From assembly GCF_004193775.1 (NCBI RefSeq), contig NC_041002.1, positions 11,878,485 through 11,942,484 on the forward strand: a stretch of 64,000 nucleotides of DNA. Reading direction: 5' to 3'. The notes beneath the pieces were generated by a model. The model searched no databases, had not been told where the DNA came from, and worked only from the letters and a program-made list of their open reading frames with translations. Numbering within the stretch: position 1 is the first letter of the stretch; each line of letters opens with the position of its first letter. The stretch comes from Glycine soja (taxonomy: Eukaryota; Streptophyta; Magnoliopsida; Fabales; Fabaceae). Made by a program: the position numbers and the translations under genes. Positions 1-9,540 of the stretch are shown in pieces.

Positions 1-239
1 ATAACCACTACTATTTTCAGAAATACTCATCAAAATGCAAATAAAAATAACAAAAGCTCTCCTATGATGTTTGACTTGTACTATCTAAATTGCATGACAT
101 ACCTATTTGTGTTTGATTATCTATAAATTTTTTAACAAATGAGTATTGAGAAACCTTATTTACCAATTATATGATGCATGACATCCCTTACTGTTCAACA
201 AATTTTTCAAAAAAACATGTTCTTCATGATTTTCAGATC
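1..239 (+). other. Leader of the first PMD gene (no gene seen)
   Basis: AT-rich sequence without a convincing ORF. It ends in a pyrimidine-rich tract and TTTCAG (231-236), four bases before the ATG at 240. This suggests that a 5' leader intron ends here, as in the second PMD gene of the window, where an acceptor also lies just before the ATG. Any left end of the MULE unit would lie outside the window. Confidence 0.4.
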
Positions 240-2265
240 ATGGTTAGAACAAGAGGTTTAGCTCGTGCCTTAGGTAGTGGTGCTGGCAGAGGCATGGGTC
301 GGGATGAACATGATGTTGATGTTTCCTAGCGTCGTAGGCCTATCGCTTCTGCCCGTAGGCATCGGGTTCATGTTGATGTCATAGAGGAAGTTCCTCAGGT
401 GACTAAGGATGTTCCTCATGTGGACGAGGACATTTCGACTACGGACGTAGATGCTGCGAATGTAGCTGCTGATGGTGCTAAGGGATCACCTGCTGAGCAT
501 GGCAAGGGATTTCCTGGTGGGCCACGTGACACGTCATTGCTAACATCGTTTGCTGACCATGTGGCATATAGTATCTGGCGTGGCGAGGTATTTTAATTTG
601 GACGTGTTGGTAGTTGATAATTTTTTATTTTTTGTTATGTTGTTTGTGATAATGAATGTCTAATTAACTTGTATGTTGTGTTATTTAACTTAGGAACAAC
701 CTGAGTTGAAGCTGGTCTCCCCGGTAGGAAAGTTGATAAATTTGGGAGTCCAACGCTTGAGATTGAAGGCCTTGTTGCCGGCACCGGATTAAGTCCATTG
801 ATCGGGTGTTCTGTGGTCACCAGCGACCTTGGACTTATATCCGCATTTGCAGAGAGGTGGCATAGGGAGACCAACACCTTCCACCTTCTAGTGGGGGGAG
901 TTGACGATCACACTAGACGATATGGCATGTCTCCTCCATCTTCCTATCACAGGGGCATTACACAGGTTTGAGCCTCTGGGCGTGGACGAGGCGGTCTTGT
1001 TGTTGATGGAGCTTCTAGAGGTATCCAGAGAGGAGGCTCGAGCTAAGATCGTACGTGCTCATAGGGCTTACGTGCGACTGTCATGGCTTCGTGAGGTGTA
1101 TCAGAGTAGATGCCAAGCCCGATGTTGGATTGTAGCGGTGCGTGCTTACCTCTTCCACCTGGTGGATTGTACTCTTTTTGCTAATAAGAGTGCAACTCAT
1201 GTTCATGTGGTGCATCTGAAGGGTTTTTGAGACCTATGTTAGTCTGGGGGCTATGGTTGGGGAGTTGCCGCGCTGGTTCACATGTATGACCAGCTAAAGG
1301 AAGCTTTGCAGACCCCCACACGACATATGGGTGGGTATTTGACGCTATTACAGGTAAATGTTAAAGTACGTAAATAGGTTTAAATTGGATAATGAATTGT
1401 AAATGTTTTTTTTTATCTTATGTTCACTTCATTTGTGTAGTGCTGGATATATGAGTATTTTCCCAGTGTTCATCAGGGCGTCATTGATGATGGGTACGCA
1501 AAGATGACCCCACGTGCCTCCAGGTGGCTTACGATGAAGGCGCACATGAAGGGGATCAAGGGAACACCATACAGGGCACGTTTAGATGCTCTGACGATCA
1601 CGAACTTTTCTTGGTTGCCCTACAATGAGCACCGGGCAGTTAGGGGCTTCGAGCTTATTTCATGCTACCAGGGGCGGCTCAGATGGGGTCATGTTGTGGT
1701 CTATGTCATACCAGAGAGGGTGGTACAACAGTTCGGGTACATCCAGACCATCCCTCCACCGCCGGTTACTGGTTCGTTGTTGTATGAGGACATAGATGAC
1801 AGGTGGATGCATTTCGGGAATCATCTAGCACCCGCGGGTGAGATTTGTGTTGTCCCCGGCCAGGTATCAGCGGACTACATGGAGCGGTTTTTCCAGATAT
1901 CTCACCCTTTCATCACGCCGACCCAAGAAGGTGATGAGCCCAGACATCCACTTGCCCCAGATGTGGATGCATACGTCGAGCCACATATCCCAGAGGTTCC
2001 AGTCGCAGTTGATCTCCCTAGACATTCAGTGGTATTTTAATTTGGTTTAGTGTTTTGTAATTTGTTTTTTATTTAAAATTTTGTAATAATTGTGTTTTTA
2101 TGACTGTCACAGGTTGCTTGTGAAGGTTGCGAAGAGATCACAGAAAGGTTGGAGCGTGTGTTCAACCTTAGGATGGTCACTGCAGGAACAGAGTTACATG
2201 AGATCATAGAAGATTGCCTGCGGATTGCTAGGGGTGACGCCTCTGATGGAAGTCTTAGGGCGTGA
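240..2265 (+). pseudogene. Plant mobile domain (PMD) gene, MAIN-like, broken
   Basis: Four exons can be laid out by reading frame and GT-AG borders: 240-587, 694-1353, 1441-2031 and 2113-2265. The product resembles the transposon-borne PMD family usually annotated as 'serine/threonine-protein phosphatase 7 long form homolog', although it has no phosphatase domain. PMD landmarks are MTITLDD-type residues after 901, LLQ at the exon 2 end, CWIYEYFP at the exon 3 start, and FGYIQTIPPPP. Damage seen: in-frame TAG at 327-329; an apparent one-base loss near 718; an apparent one-base gain near 895; a TGA and a TAG within about 15 bases after 1225. The last exon ends in TGA at 2263-2265. Both exon order and intron phases are preserved, so it decayed after being a real spliced gene. 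Domain assignment is firm. Membership of the same MULE as the downstream minus-strand genes is inferred. Confidence 0.8.
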
Positions 2266-2485
2266 CGTAGACAGCGCATAGATTAGTTTTTGATATCATG
2301 TGTATTATTTTTGTATTTGATAACATTATTGTAATTGTTACATTATTTTGGCAATACAATTTTTGTAAATTATTTGTTTCATTATTTTATTTTTCGTGTA
2401 GTGTTTATGGCTAACCTAAAAAATTGCTGAAAATAATATCTAATTACGCCTAGAACTTAAAAGCACACACACAAAAAAAAAGATA

Positions 2486-2925
2486 GGATTTGGACCGTTC
2501 AAAGTATGCCTAACTACCCCTGTTTGCGATTTTTTAAAAATTATGTGGGAGTCGCTAACGACATTTGAGAGACACTATTTCTATTGTCTGGACATCAAAT
2601 AACTCAAAAAAAATAATATCGTGAACCGGTTCCATTGAATAGGCCTTAAAAAAACAAGCACAAAATAAAAAAAAAATGGATTTGGACCCTTCAAACTATG
2701 TCTAAGTACCCCTGTTCGGCATTTTTTAAAAATTATGTGGGAGTCGATAACGAGATTCGAGGGGTGCTTTCTCTAAAGTCTGGACGTCAAAAAACACAAA
2801 AAAAAATATCGTGAACCGGTTCCATCGAATAGCACCTCAAAAAACAACCACAAAATAAAAAAAAAATTGGATTTGGACCATTCAAAGTATGCCTAAGGTC
2901 TGAACGTCAAAGAATGCAAAAAAAT
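2486..2925. repeat. Tandem repeat, about 192-bp period, 2.3 copies
   Basis: Units start with GGATTTGGACC at about 2486, 2678 and 2869, giving spacings of 192 and 191. Each full unit holds an A-rich run, GTGGGAGTCG, and GTGAACCGGTTCCAT near its end. The third copy is truncated. It lies between the convergent PMD and MULE genes, where both transcripts would terminate. The stretches 2266-2485 and 2926-3076 hold AT-rich sequence with no other feature. Confidence 0.75.
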
Positions 2926-3529
2926 ACATGATCAAACATATGGACACCAATGTGTTGTTTCAAAATATTGGAAAATGAAACTTGCATTCAAACAATACAT
3001 TCAATTTTATTCTGGAATTCAAACACGTTGTAAACAAATAAAACTTACATGAAAAACTAAAAAATAAACCTTGCATTCAGTCGTTTAGCAACGTAGCCAT
3101 GTTGTCTTCCATTTCCATAACATGTTTAGTAAAAACAGCTAAAATTTCTATTGCCTAATTTTTTTCCAGTAGTTAGACTATACTAACACCTTCAACACTT
3201 CATCGTTGGCTTTTAGCTCAATAATTTCATATTTTATAACTTTATCTGAATACTCAAAATGACCTGCTTGACGAAAAAACAATCGTCTTACCGTTTGTGA
3301 TTCGTGAATTCCATGAGGGGGAATCTCTTTAAGTGCAACTTGCTTTACCAAATCCTTTAGTTCATCGATGGTACATCCTAAAGGAATTTCAAATTTCTTT
3401 GGATTTTTTCCTATGAACACACAACCTACAAAGTTGTTCTGGTGTGACATGTTCTACCTCCCGTTGTAATACAAGAGTGCGTCATGAGTAGGGGTCATAA
3501 TGTGTTCAAGTAAGTTTAATATTCCATCT

Positions 3530-4365
3530 TGATGCAATCCTACCCCGTAAGGGCATTGGATAGAAGACTTCAAGTAGATTGGGCTAGAGATCCAAGGGAA
3601 GGCCCTAGGGTTCTCATGAGCCTTAGGATAGATTTCGAGCCCATGGGCTAAGTATGAGCCCGCTTATCTTTGTAAATATTAGAATAGGTTTTTCCTTTTT
3701 TTGGACCTTGTATTTTGACCATTCTAGTAGTATAGGGTTTTAGCCTTGTATTTCAGGGCATTTTGAGTAGTCTTTGTAGTAGGGACTTTTTTTTGTATTT
3801 TCATGTATTTTGTCAAGGAGGTGAGCTTAGTTTTTAGATGGGTGTGTGTAGCTAAGGTCTAGCTTCTCAAGGAAGCTTCTCAAGGAGGTGAGCTTAGTTT
3901 TTAGATGGGTGTGTATAGCTAAGCTCTAGCTTCTCAAGGAAGTTTTCTCAAAGAAGCTTCTCAAGGAAGTTTTCTTAAGAAAGCTTCTCAAGGAAGCTAC
4001 CTAGTCTATAAATAGAAGCATGTGTAACACTTATTGTAACTTTGATGAATGAGAGTCTTGTGAGACATACTTCAAAGTTCCACTTCTCTCCCTCTTTTAT
4101 TCCTTCAATTTCGTGCTCCCCCCTCTCTCTTTCTCTCCCTCTTTCTTTTCCTCCATTGAAGCATCCTTCCAAGCTTCTTATCCAAGGCTCATCTTGGTGG
4201 TGAAGCTCCTTCTTCCATGGCTTATTCCCTAGTGGATGGCGCCTCCTCTCACCTCTTCTCCTTTGTCTTCCGCTGCATCTCCATGGTGGAAAATCACCAT
4301 TAAAGGACCTCATTGAAGTTCAAAGATCCAGCCTCCATAGAAGCCCCACAAGCAAGCTTCCATCA
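3530..4365 (+). repeat. 5' LTR of the 3.5-8.7 kb gypsy element
   Basis: 836 bp, TGATG...CATCA. It contains the promoter-like CTATAAATAG near 4013-4022 and an internal tandem duplication (about 70 bp, from about 3820 to 3960) rich in CTTCTCAAGGAAG. A CT-rich leader follows (4080-4160). Confidence 0.93.
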
Positions 4366-4367
4366 AG

Positions 4368-4380
4368 TGGTAATCAGAGC
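4368..4380 (+). other. Primer binding site
   Basis: TGGTAATCAGAGC begins three bases after the 5' LTR. It matches the plant initiator-Met primer site TGGTATCAGAGC apart from one extra A. Confidence 0.75.
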
Positions 4381-6238
4381 ACAAGAGCTTCAAGTAGGTG
4401 CTCCTTAAACCTCCATTAATTTTTTGCTTTACCTTCTCTTCCATTGTTTTTTCTTAATTTTTCTCCATGTATCTCCTCACATTTCTTGTTCTAAATGTTG
4501 TTAACATGATTCTTTAGAGTTTGCATCAATTAAACTTGCTATAGAAGTTAGATTTGATTTTCTATGGTTCAAATTTCTTGTTCTTGTTCTTGAACCATGA
4601 ATTATGTTGAGTTTAGGTTCCTTTGAGTTTTGTCTTGTTATTTTTTGTGGCTGAAACCTAAACCATAAAATTCTTACAAAAATATTAAAGTAGAAGAAAA
4701 CCTCAAAAAATCTAGAGTGACTTGTTCACCTATTGTAGTTTTGTCATAGAAGTCATGTCTAGTCATGAAACTTGTCACATAAGATTTCTTATGTTGTGCT
4801 GAATTTTATTTTCTTGTTTCTTTGTCTAACTCATTTGTTCATGAGTGTATGAAATTCTTTTAGCCTATTATTTGATTTGAGTCAAATCTTTCATGTTAAT
4901 TAGTCCTTAACATGTTTATGCAAAATTCTTAGAGAGTCTTTGATTGTGAACCTTTTCTTGAACTTTTAGGTTTCCTTATGATTGTGTCTATTGTGAATTT
5001 GAGTTTTGGTGATTGAATTGCTGGCTGAAATGTTGATCCTAAGTGAATATTGAACTCCTAAAACTGTGGTAAACAATACTAGTGAGTTCAACATACATAG
5101 GAAGGTTGAAAGTAAGCCCAAGGCAATCAATATACCATGCTTAAAAAACAAAATCGCTGGTGCTGGCAGCTTGGACATACAAACTTGTAAAAATTACTGA
5201 GAATTGGTTACTTCGAATTTTGAGCTGAAAGCTTTACTGAATTTTCTAGACATCTGGAAGAAAGTTAGGAAAAAAGAAACAAGTGATTTGGATAAAAGGA
5301 AAAATACGAAAAATCACACAAGTTGGCAGGAAAATCAGTATCCAGGAAAAAAAATGAAAGGGAAGTGTGCTTGTTGTTTTGGCTCAAAATTTATTCTATA
5401 ATTGGAAATTTCAATTCAAAATTAGTGTGAAGACAAGTGCCAAAGCTAGAGTTTTGTTGAGTCCTTTTTTCAGTTTTTTTTTACTCTACTCTAGAGCCAT
5501 TCTAAGTTTCTCTTTGAGTCCTAGCTTGCTTCTATGTCCTTTTAATTGCTTTAATTGTTGAATAATCCTTGAAAAATTGTCTTGTTAAAACTCCATTGGT
5601 TTAGCTTTCATTTCATTTTTTTTGGTCTTTGGTTATTGCTTGTCTCTTTGTTTCCTTGTTTGTGGGTTGCCATATAGGGAATTGGAAGGATGATTGGTGC
5701 CATCCATTAAAGAATTTGAGTCCAGAAGCAAGGGGCCAATCACCTTAAGAGCTATTGGACTAAGAAGCACTCCAAATTGAGTGAATCACCAAAGAGAGAA
5801 CAACCACCAAAATTGAGGACCGTTTTGTAATTTTGTAATTTGCAATTTACTTACCTTCATTGCTTTCAAGTTTTGTAACAAAAAGGCCTTTCATTGGAAG
5901 TGTGTTGGGAGCCTCCAATAGGTTACCAAACTTCCATTTGTGTGTAATAATTTTAGGCAATTTTTCCTTAGGATAGTGAGTGTTTTGTTGGGAACCTTGA
6001 ATGTGGTCATCCAAACACTCTTAGGATTCGCCTAGTTTACATTTCTTGCTTACTTTCATAGCTTATTTCCTTTACCTTCCATTGTCAAACCGCCTAGATA
6101 GCTTTCCTTTTACCAATTAGTTTTTTACCTTATCTTTCACACCTCTTTTAGTGTTTATTTGGCTAGTTTCAACCATAGTTTCTTTTACCTTTTGTTTTCA
6201 AACCTCCAACAAGAAAGAACCACAACTTAGGAACCAAC

Positions 6239-6901
6239 ATGAGTCATCATTCATCTAGTGTTAATGGCAAGGGTACTAGTCATAAAGACCCTTTATCTAG
6301 AATCTTAGATGAGTTGAGTTCCATCAAGTTATGGAAAGAAAAACAAGAGAGAAAAGAAAAAGGGAAAAAAAGAGTGGAAGAAATAATTCAAGATGAAAGA
6401 AAGAAAATAAGAGAGGAAGAAAGAAGAAAAATAATGAAAGAAATGAAAAGAGAAAAATATGCCTCCTATAGTAGTCATAACTCTTGCAAGAGCCTAAGTG
6501 AAGAACTTCGTGACTATTACGAAGGAAGGCATAGGTCACATCTTAGACCTCACTCCCATAGAAGAGAAAAGGAAAGAAAGCCTCAAGAGGCTAACATTAA
6601 CCTCTCATACTTCCATGGGAAGGACAATGTAGAGGCTAACTTAGATTGGGAAATAAGGGTAGAGCAACAACTTAAAAAGAAGTCTACTTCAAAATCTTAT
6701 GGCTCTCTCTCTTATCCAAAGAAAGACCAAGGTCAAGGCATCTTAGGGGTGACACCTTCTAATCCCAAATATGATAAGGGGAAGGCAATAGAAAAGCAAG
6801 CCCCTAAGGCTAGTATGCAAGAGAAAACTAGCTCTATAAAGTGCTTTAAATGTCTTGGAAGAGGACACATTGCTTCTCAATGCCCACCACAAAAACCATG
6901 A
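6239..6901 (+). pseudogene. Gag-like ORF with zinc knuckle
   Basis: A 220-residue ORF. Residues about 33-80 are a highly charged Lys/Glu/Arg coiled-coil-like stretch. A weak gag core follows (YFHGKDNVEANLDWE, about 120-135). A CCHC knuckle, CFKCLGRGHIASQC, lies at about 201-214. It stops just after the knuckle, and the downstream pol remnant continues in another frame overlapping from 6850, consistent with a one-base lesion between gag and pol. It is shorter than a full gypsy gag, with the central capsid region reduced. Confidence 0.75.
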
Positions 6902-7947
6902 TTATGAGGGGCCAAGACATTTATAGTAGCCAAGATGAGGCTACTACTTCACCTTCCTCTAGTGAAAGTGAAGAAGCAAAAGGGGAAGAATCTAGTGAAG
7001 AAATCTACCCCCAAGAAGATGGACAACCATTAGTGGTTAAAGAGAAGTATAAGGAGGTAAGTGTCTCCTCCAAAAGGTTAGCTAAGAAGGAAACTCATTT
7101 TACAATAAAGACAAACATTAAAGAAACTTTCCCTCTTAGACAATCTCCACATTTTCTCTTTTCTAAAAAGACACTTGCTAGCATTGCCACACCTTTTGGG
7201 CTTGAGTTTATTCCTCATGTAAAGAAGTTGTTGGATGAGGGTTTGGTTCGCAAGAGCTTAAATCCTTGTGCTTTGTTGGTGTCCAAAATAGGTATTATTA
7301 GGCACCAAGTCCCTAAAATAGGTGGTATGATGAATGTTTTGAGTGGTGCAACCCTCTTTTGTAAAATCACTCGTACACCTAACATCTTCATGGTGTGTGT
7401 ACATAGGGACCCATTAGGTAGGTTTGTTCTTATTTTTAGTTTCAATACAAACTTAGGTACTCATATGGGACACCTTAGGTTTGTCATACTTTTTGGTAGG
7501 AATAATCCATATGAAAATACAGAAAAATGTATGTTTTATTGCGTTACTTTTCTTAATTTTTCAAATAGTGATCAAGGGGTTCCCATGAACCCTAAGAGAA
7601 TAAAGGTCATTCCTGAGTGGCCCACTCCACCAAGTATAAGAAAAATTTGGGGCTTCCATGACTTGACACACTTTTACAAAAGGTTTGTCCAATATTTTTC
7701 TATACTTGTAGCACCACTCATTGAGTTGGTGAGGAACCATGTTCCTTCATGGGAAGATGCCCAGGAAATGGGTTTTCAAACCTTACCTTACTTCAACATA
7801 CCAAACACCACTAATATATATGTTTTTGTTCTTTTTACAGGTGTCGAGGAAAGGAGCCCAGAGTATGAAGAACCTCGGGATTTGAGGTCAAATCCTTTCC
7901 AAGGTGGAGGGAATGATGCAATCCTACCCCGCAAGGGCATTGGATAG
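6850..7947 (+). pseudogene. Degenerate pol remnant (reverse transcriptase pieces)
   Basis: The real reading probably begins as a continuation of gag near 6890 rather than at the first Met. Recognisable pieces: acidic linker; LGLEFIPHVKKLLDEGLVRKS (start of RT); VLSGATLFCKIT (motif A region with the catalytic Asp not conserved); GRFVLIFSFN where the family has the catalytic F/Y-x-DD box, so the Asp pair is lost; and PEWPTPPSIRKIWGFHDLTHFYKRF (connection region). The protein cannot be an active polymerase. RNase H and integrase are absent. The ORF runs past the purine tract into the 3' LTR. Confidence 0.8.
7898..7913 (+). other. Polypurine tract
   Basis: A purine-rich stretch (AAGGTGGAGGGAA) directly abuts the TGATG start of the 3' LTR. 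It is the plus-strand priming site of the element. Confidence 0.75.
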
Positions 7948-8749
7948 AAGACTCCAAGTAGATTGGGCTAGAGATCCAAGGGAAGGCCCTAGGGTTCTCA
8001 TGAGCCTTAGGATAGATTTCGAGCCCATGGGCTAAGTATGAGCCCGCTTATCTTTGTAAATATTAGAATAGGTTTTTCCTTCTTTTGGGCCTTGTATTTT
8101 GACCATTCTAGTAGTATAGGGTTTTAGCCTTGTATTTCAGGGCATTTTGAGTAGTCTTTGTAGTAGGGACTTTTTTTTGTATTTTCATGTATTTTGTCAA
8201 GGAGGTGAGCTTAGTTTTTAGATGGGTGTGTGTAGCTAAGCTCTAGCTTCTCAAGGAAGCTTCTCAAGGAGGTGAGCTTAGTTTTTAGATGGGTGTGTAT
8301 AGCTAAGCTCTAGCTTCTCAAGGAAGTTTTCTCAAAGAAGCTTCTCAAGGAAGTTTTCTTAAGAAAGCTTCTCAAGGAAGCTACCTAGTCTATAAATAGA
8401 AGCATGTGTAACACTTATTGTAACTTTGATGAATGAGAGTCTTGTGAGACATACTTCAAAGTTCCACTTCTCTCCCTCTTTTATTCCTTCAATTTCGTGC
8501 TCCCCCCTCTCTCTTTCTCTCCCTCTTTCTTTTCCTCCATTGAAGCATCCTTCCAAGCTTCTTATCCAAGGCTCATCTTGGTGGTGAAGCTCCTTCTTCC
8601 ATGGCTTATTCCCTAGTGGATGGCGCCTCCTCTCACCTCTTCTCCTTTGTCTTCCGCTGCATCTCCATGGTGGAAAATTACCATTAAAGGACCTCATTGA
8701 AGCTCAAAGATACAGACTCCATAGAAGCCCCACAAGCAAGCTTCCATCA
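7914..8749 (+). repeat. 3' LTR of the 3.5-8.7 kb gypsy element
   Basis: 836 bp, about 99% identical by eye to the 5' LTR. It is followed by the CATCT duplication at 8750-8754, after which the interrupted minus-strand MULE gene resumes. Confidence 0.93.
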
Positions 8750-9202
8750 CATCTGGTGTTATACCAACAGTGCGTAACAATTCAATCGGACCAACACACA
8801 AAAATTGATCGTTACACATTAACATGGTGTTGACATCGCCGTCATTTTTCAATTGCATACATTGAAAGCGAAAATAGTTACCTGTCTCTATGACTGGCTG
8901 TTGGTAGTGAATTTCATCCAAAAATTGTTCGTGGGTTAGATTAAGGGTGATGTGTATTCTGGTTTTCAGCGTTGCAATGTCATAGCTGTTTGGTACTCGA
9001 ATGGGCACTGGAGTGGAACTTTGGAAGTAAACCCCACTATCATTGTAAATAATTGATCCATTTGGAAAAATGAAACCCAACCTTGAGTTCACAATCGTCT
9101 GACTGCTTGTTTCTCCTAAGAATGTCATACTTTGTTGTAACAATTGGGAGAGAATGTGAAAGTAGGTAGATGTGTGATTCTGTTAGTGAGTTGCCGTGTG
9201 TC

Positions 9203-9213
9203 ATATATATAGA
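9203..9213 (-). promoter_or_regulatory. TATA-like element of the PB1-like MULE gene
   Basis: Read on the minus strand this is CTATATATATGA, about 75-85 bp upstream of the ATG at 9128. The stretch 9216-9540 shows no other feature. Confidence 0.4.
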
Positions 9214-9540
9214 TGGTTTTCACCGACAGATTGCTTCACTTTGTTTTTTAAAAAAATACACACACGTGAACACGTTTCGTGTTTATGTTCCTAAGTAAAT
9301 CAATGTGGCCTCAAGAAGCTTTATCGTGCATCAGAACGTGTTGTCAAGTAAGTCATTTGTCGTGTCACGCTCAAACTTTAAAAAGCATGCATTTCATTAT
9401 GTGTTGTCAATTATGACAATGATGTATCATACATGCGTACATGATTTTAGATGCACGAACAAATTTATTCCATTACGCAACAATTAATTAATAACTAATG
9501 ATTCATTATTATACAACAAATTACATTCAGTCTTCATTTA

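Larger units (their letters stand above)
3530..8749 (+). mobile_element. Non-autonomous Ty3/gypsy LTR retrotransposon, young
   Basis: Two 836-bp LTRs (3530-4365 and 7914-8749) begin TGATGCAATCC and end CTTCCATCA. The target duplication CATCT flanks the element at 3525-3529 and 8750-8754. An initiator-Met-like primer site follows the 5' LTR and a purine tract precedes the 3' LTR. The interior (3548 bp) has a gag-like ORF with a zinc knuckle and a crippled reverse transcriptase. No RNase H or integrase is visible, so mobility must have been supplied in trans. I count about nine substitutions between the LTRs (about 1%), which indicates recent insertion. The interval 4381-6238 is untranslated leader with no ORF worth calling. 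Confidence 0.93.
3077..9128 (-). pseudogene. MULE-associated N-terminal (PB1-like) gene, split by a retrotransposon
   Basis: Coding runs from ATG at 9128 down to 8755, is interrupted by the retroelement at 3530-8749, and resumes at about 3524 to end in TGA at 3079-3077. Removing the insert and one CATCT copy joins the frame exactly (RTVGITPD followed by GILNLLE). The two halves carry related beta-grasp/PB1-like modules of the kind seen at the N terminus of legume MULE proteins: LGFIFPNGSIIYNDSGVYF in the first, and GCVFIGKNPKKFEIPLGC in the second. Besides the insertion there is a TAG at 3456-3454 (probably Trp to stop), a TAG after LKVLV near 3178 and a small frameshift near 3150. No transposase domain is present, so it is a companion or N-terminal ORF rather than the enzyme. 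A TATA-like stretch lies about 75 bp upstream on this strand. Confidence 0.7.

Noticed and set aside
240..2265. Serine/threonine phosphatase gene, as the common annotation name suggests
   Set aside because: No phosphatase motifs are present. Only the plant mobile domain portion from which that name was transferred.
3975..8697. Two nearly identical 112-residue minus-strand ORFs (3975-4313 and 8359-8697)
   Set aside because: They are antisense readings of the two LTRs of the same retrotransposon. Their duplication reflects LTR identity, not a gene family.
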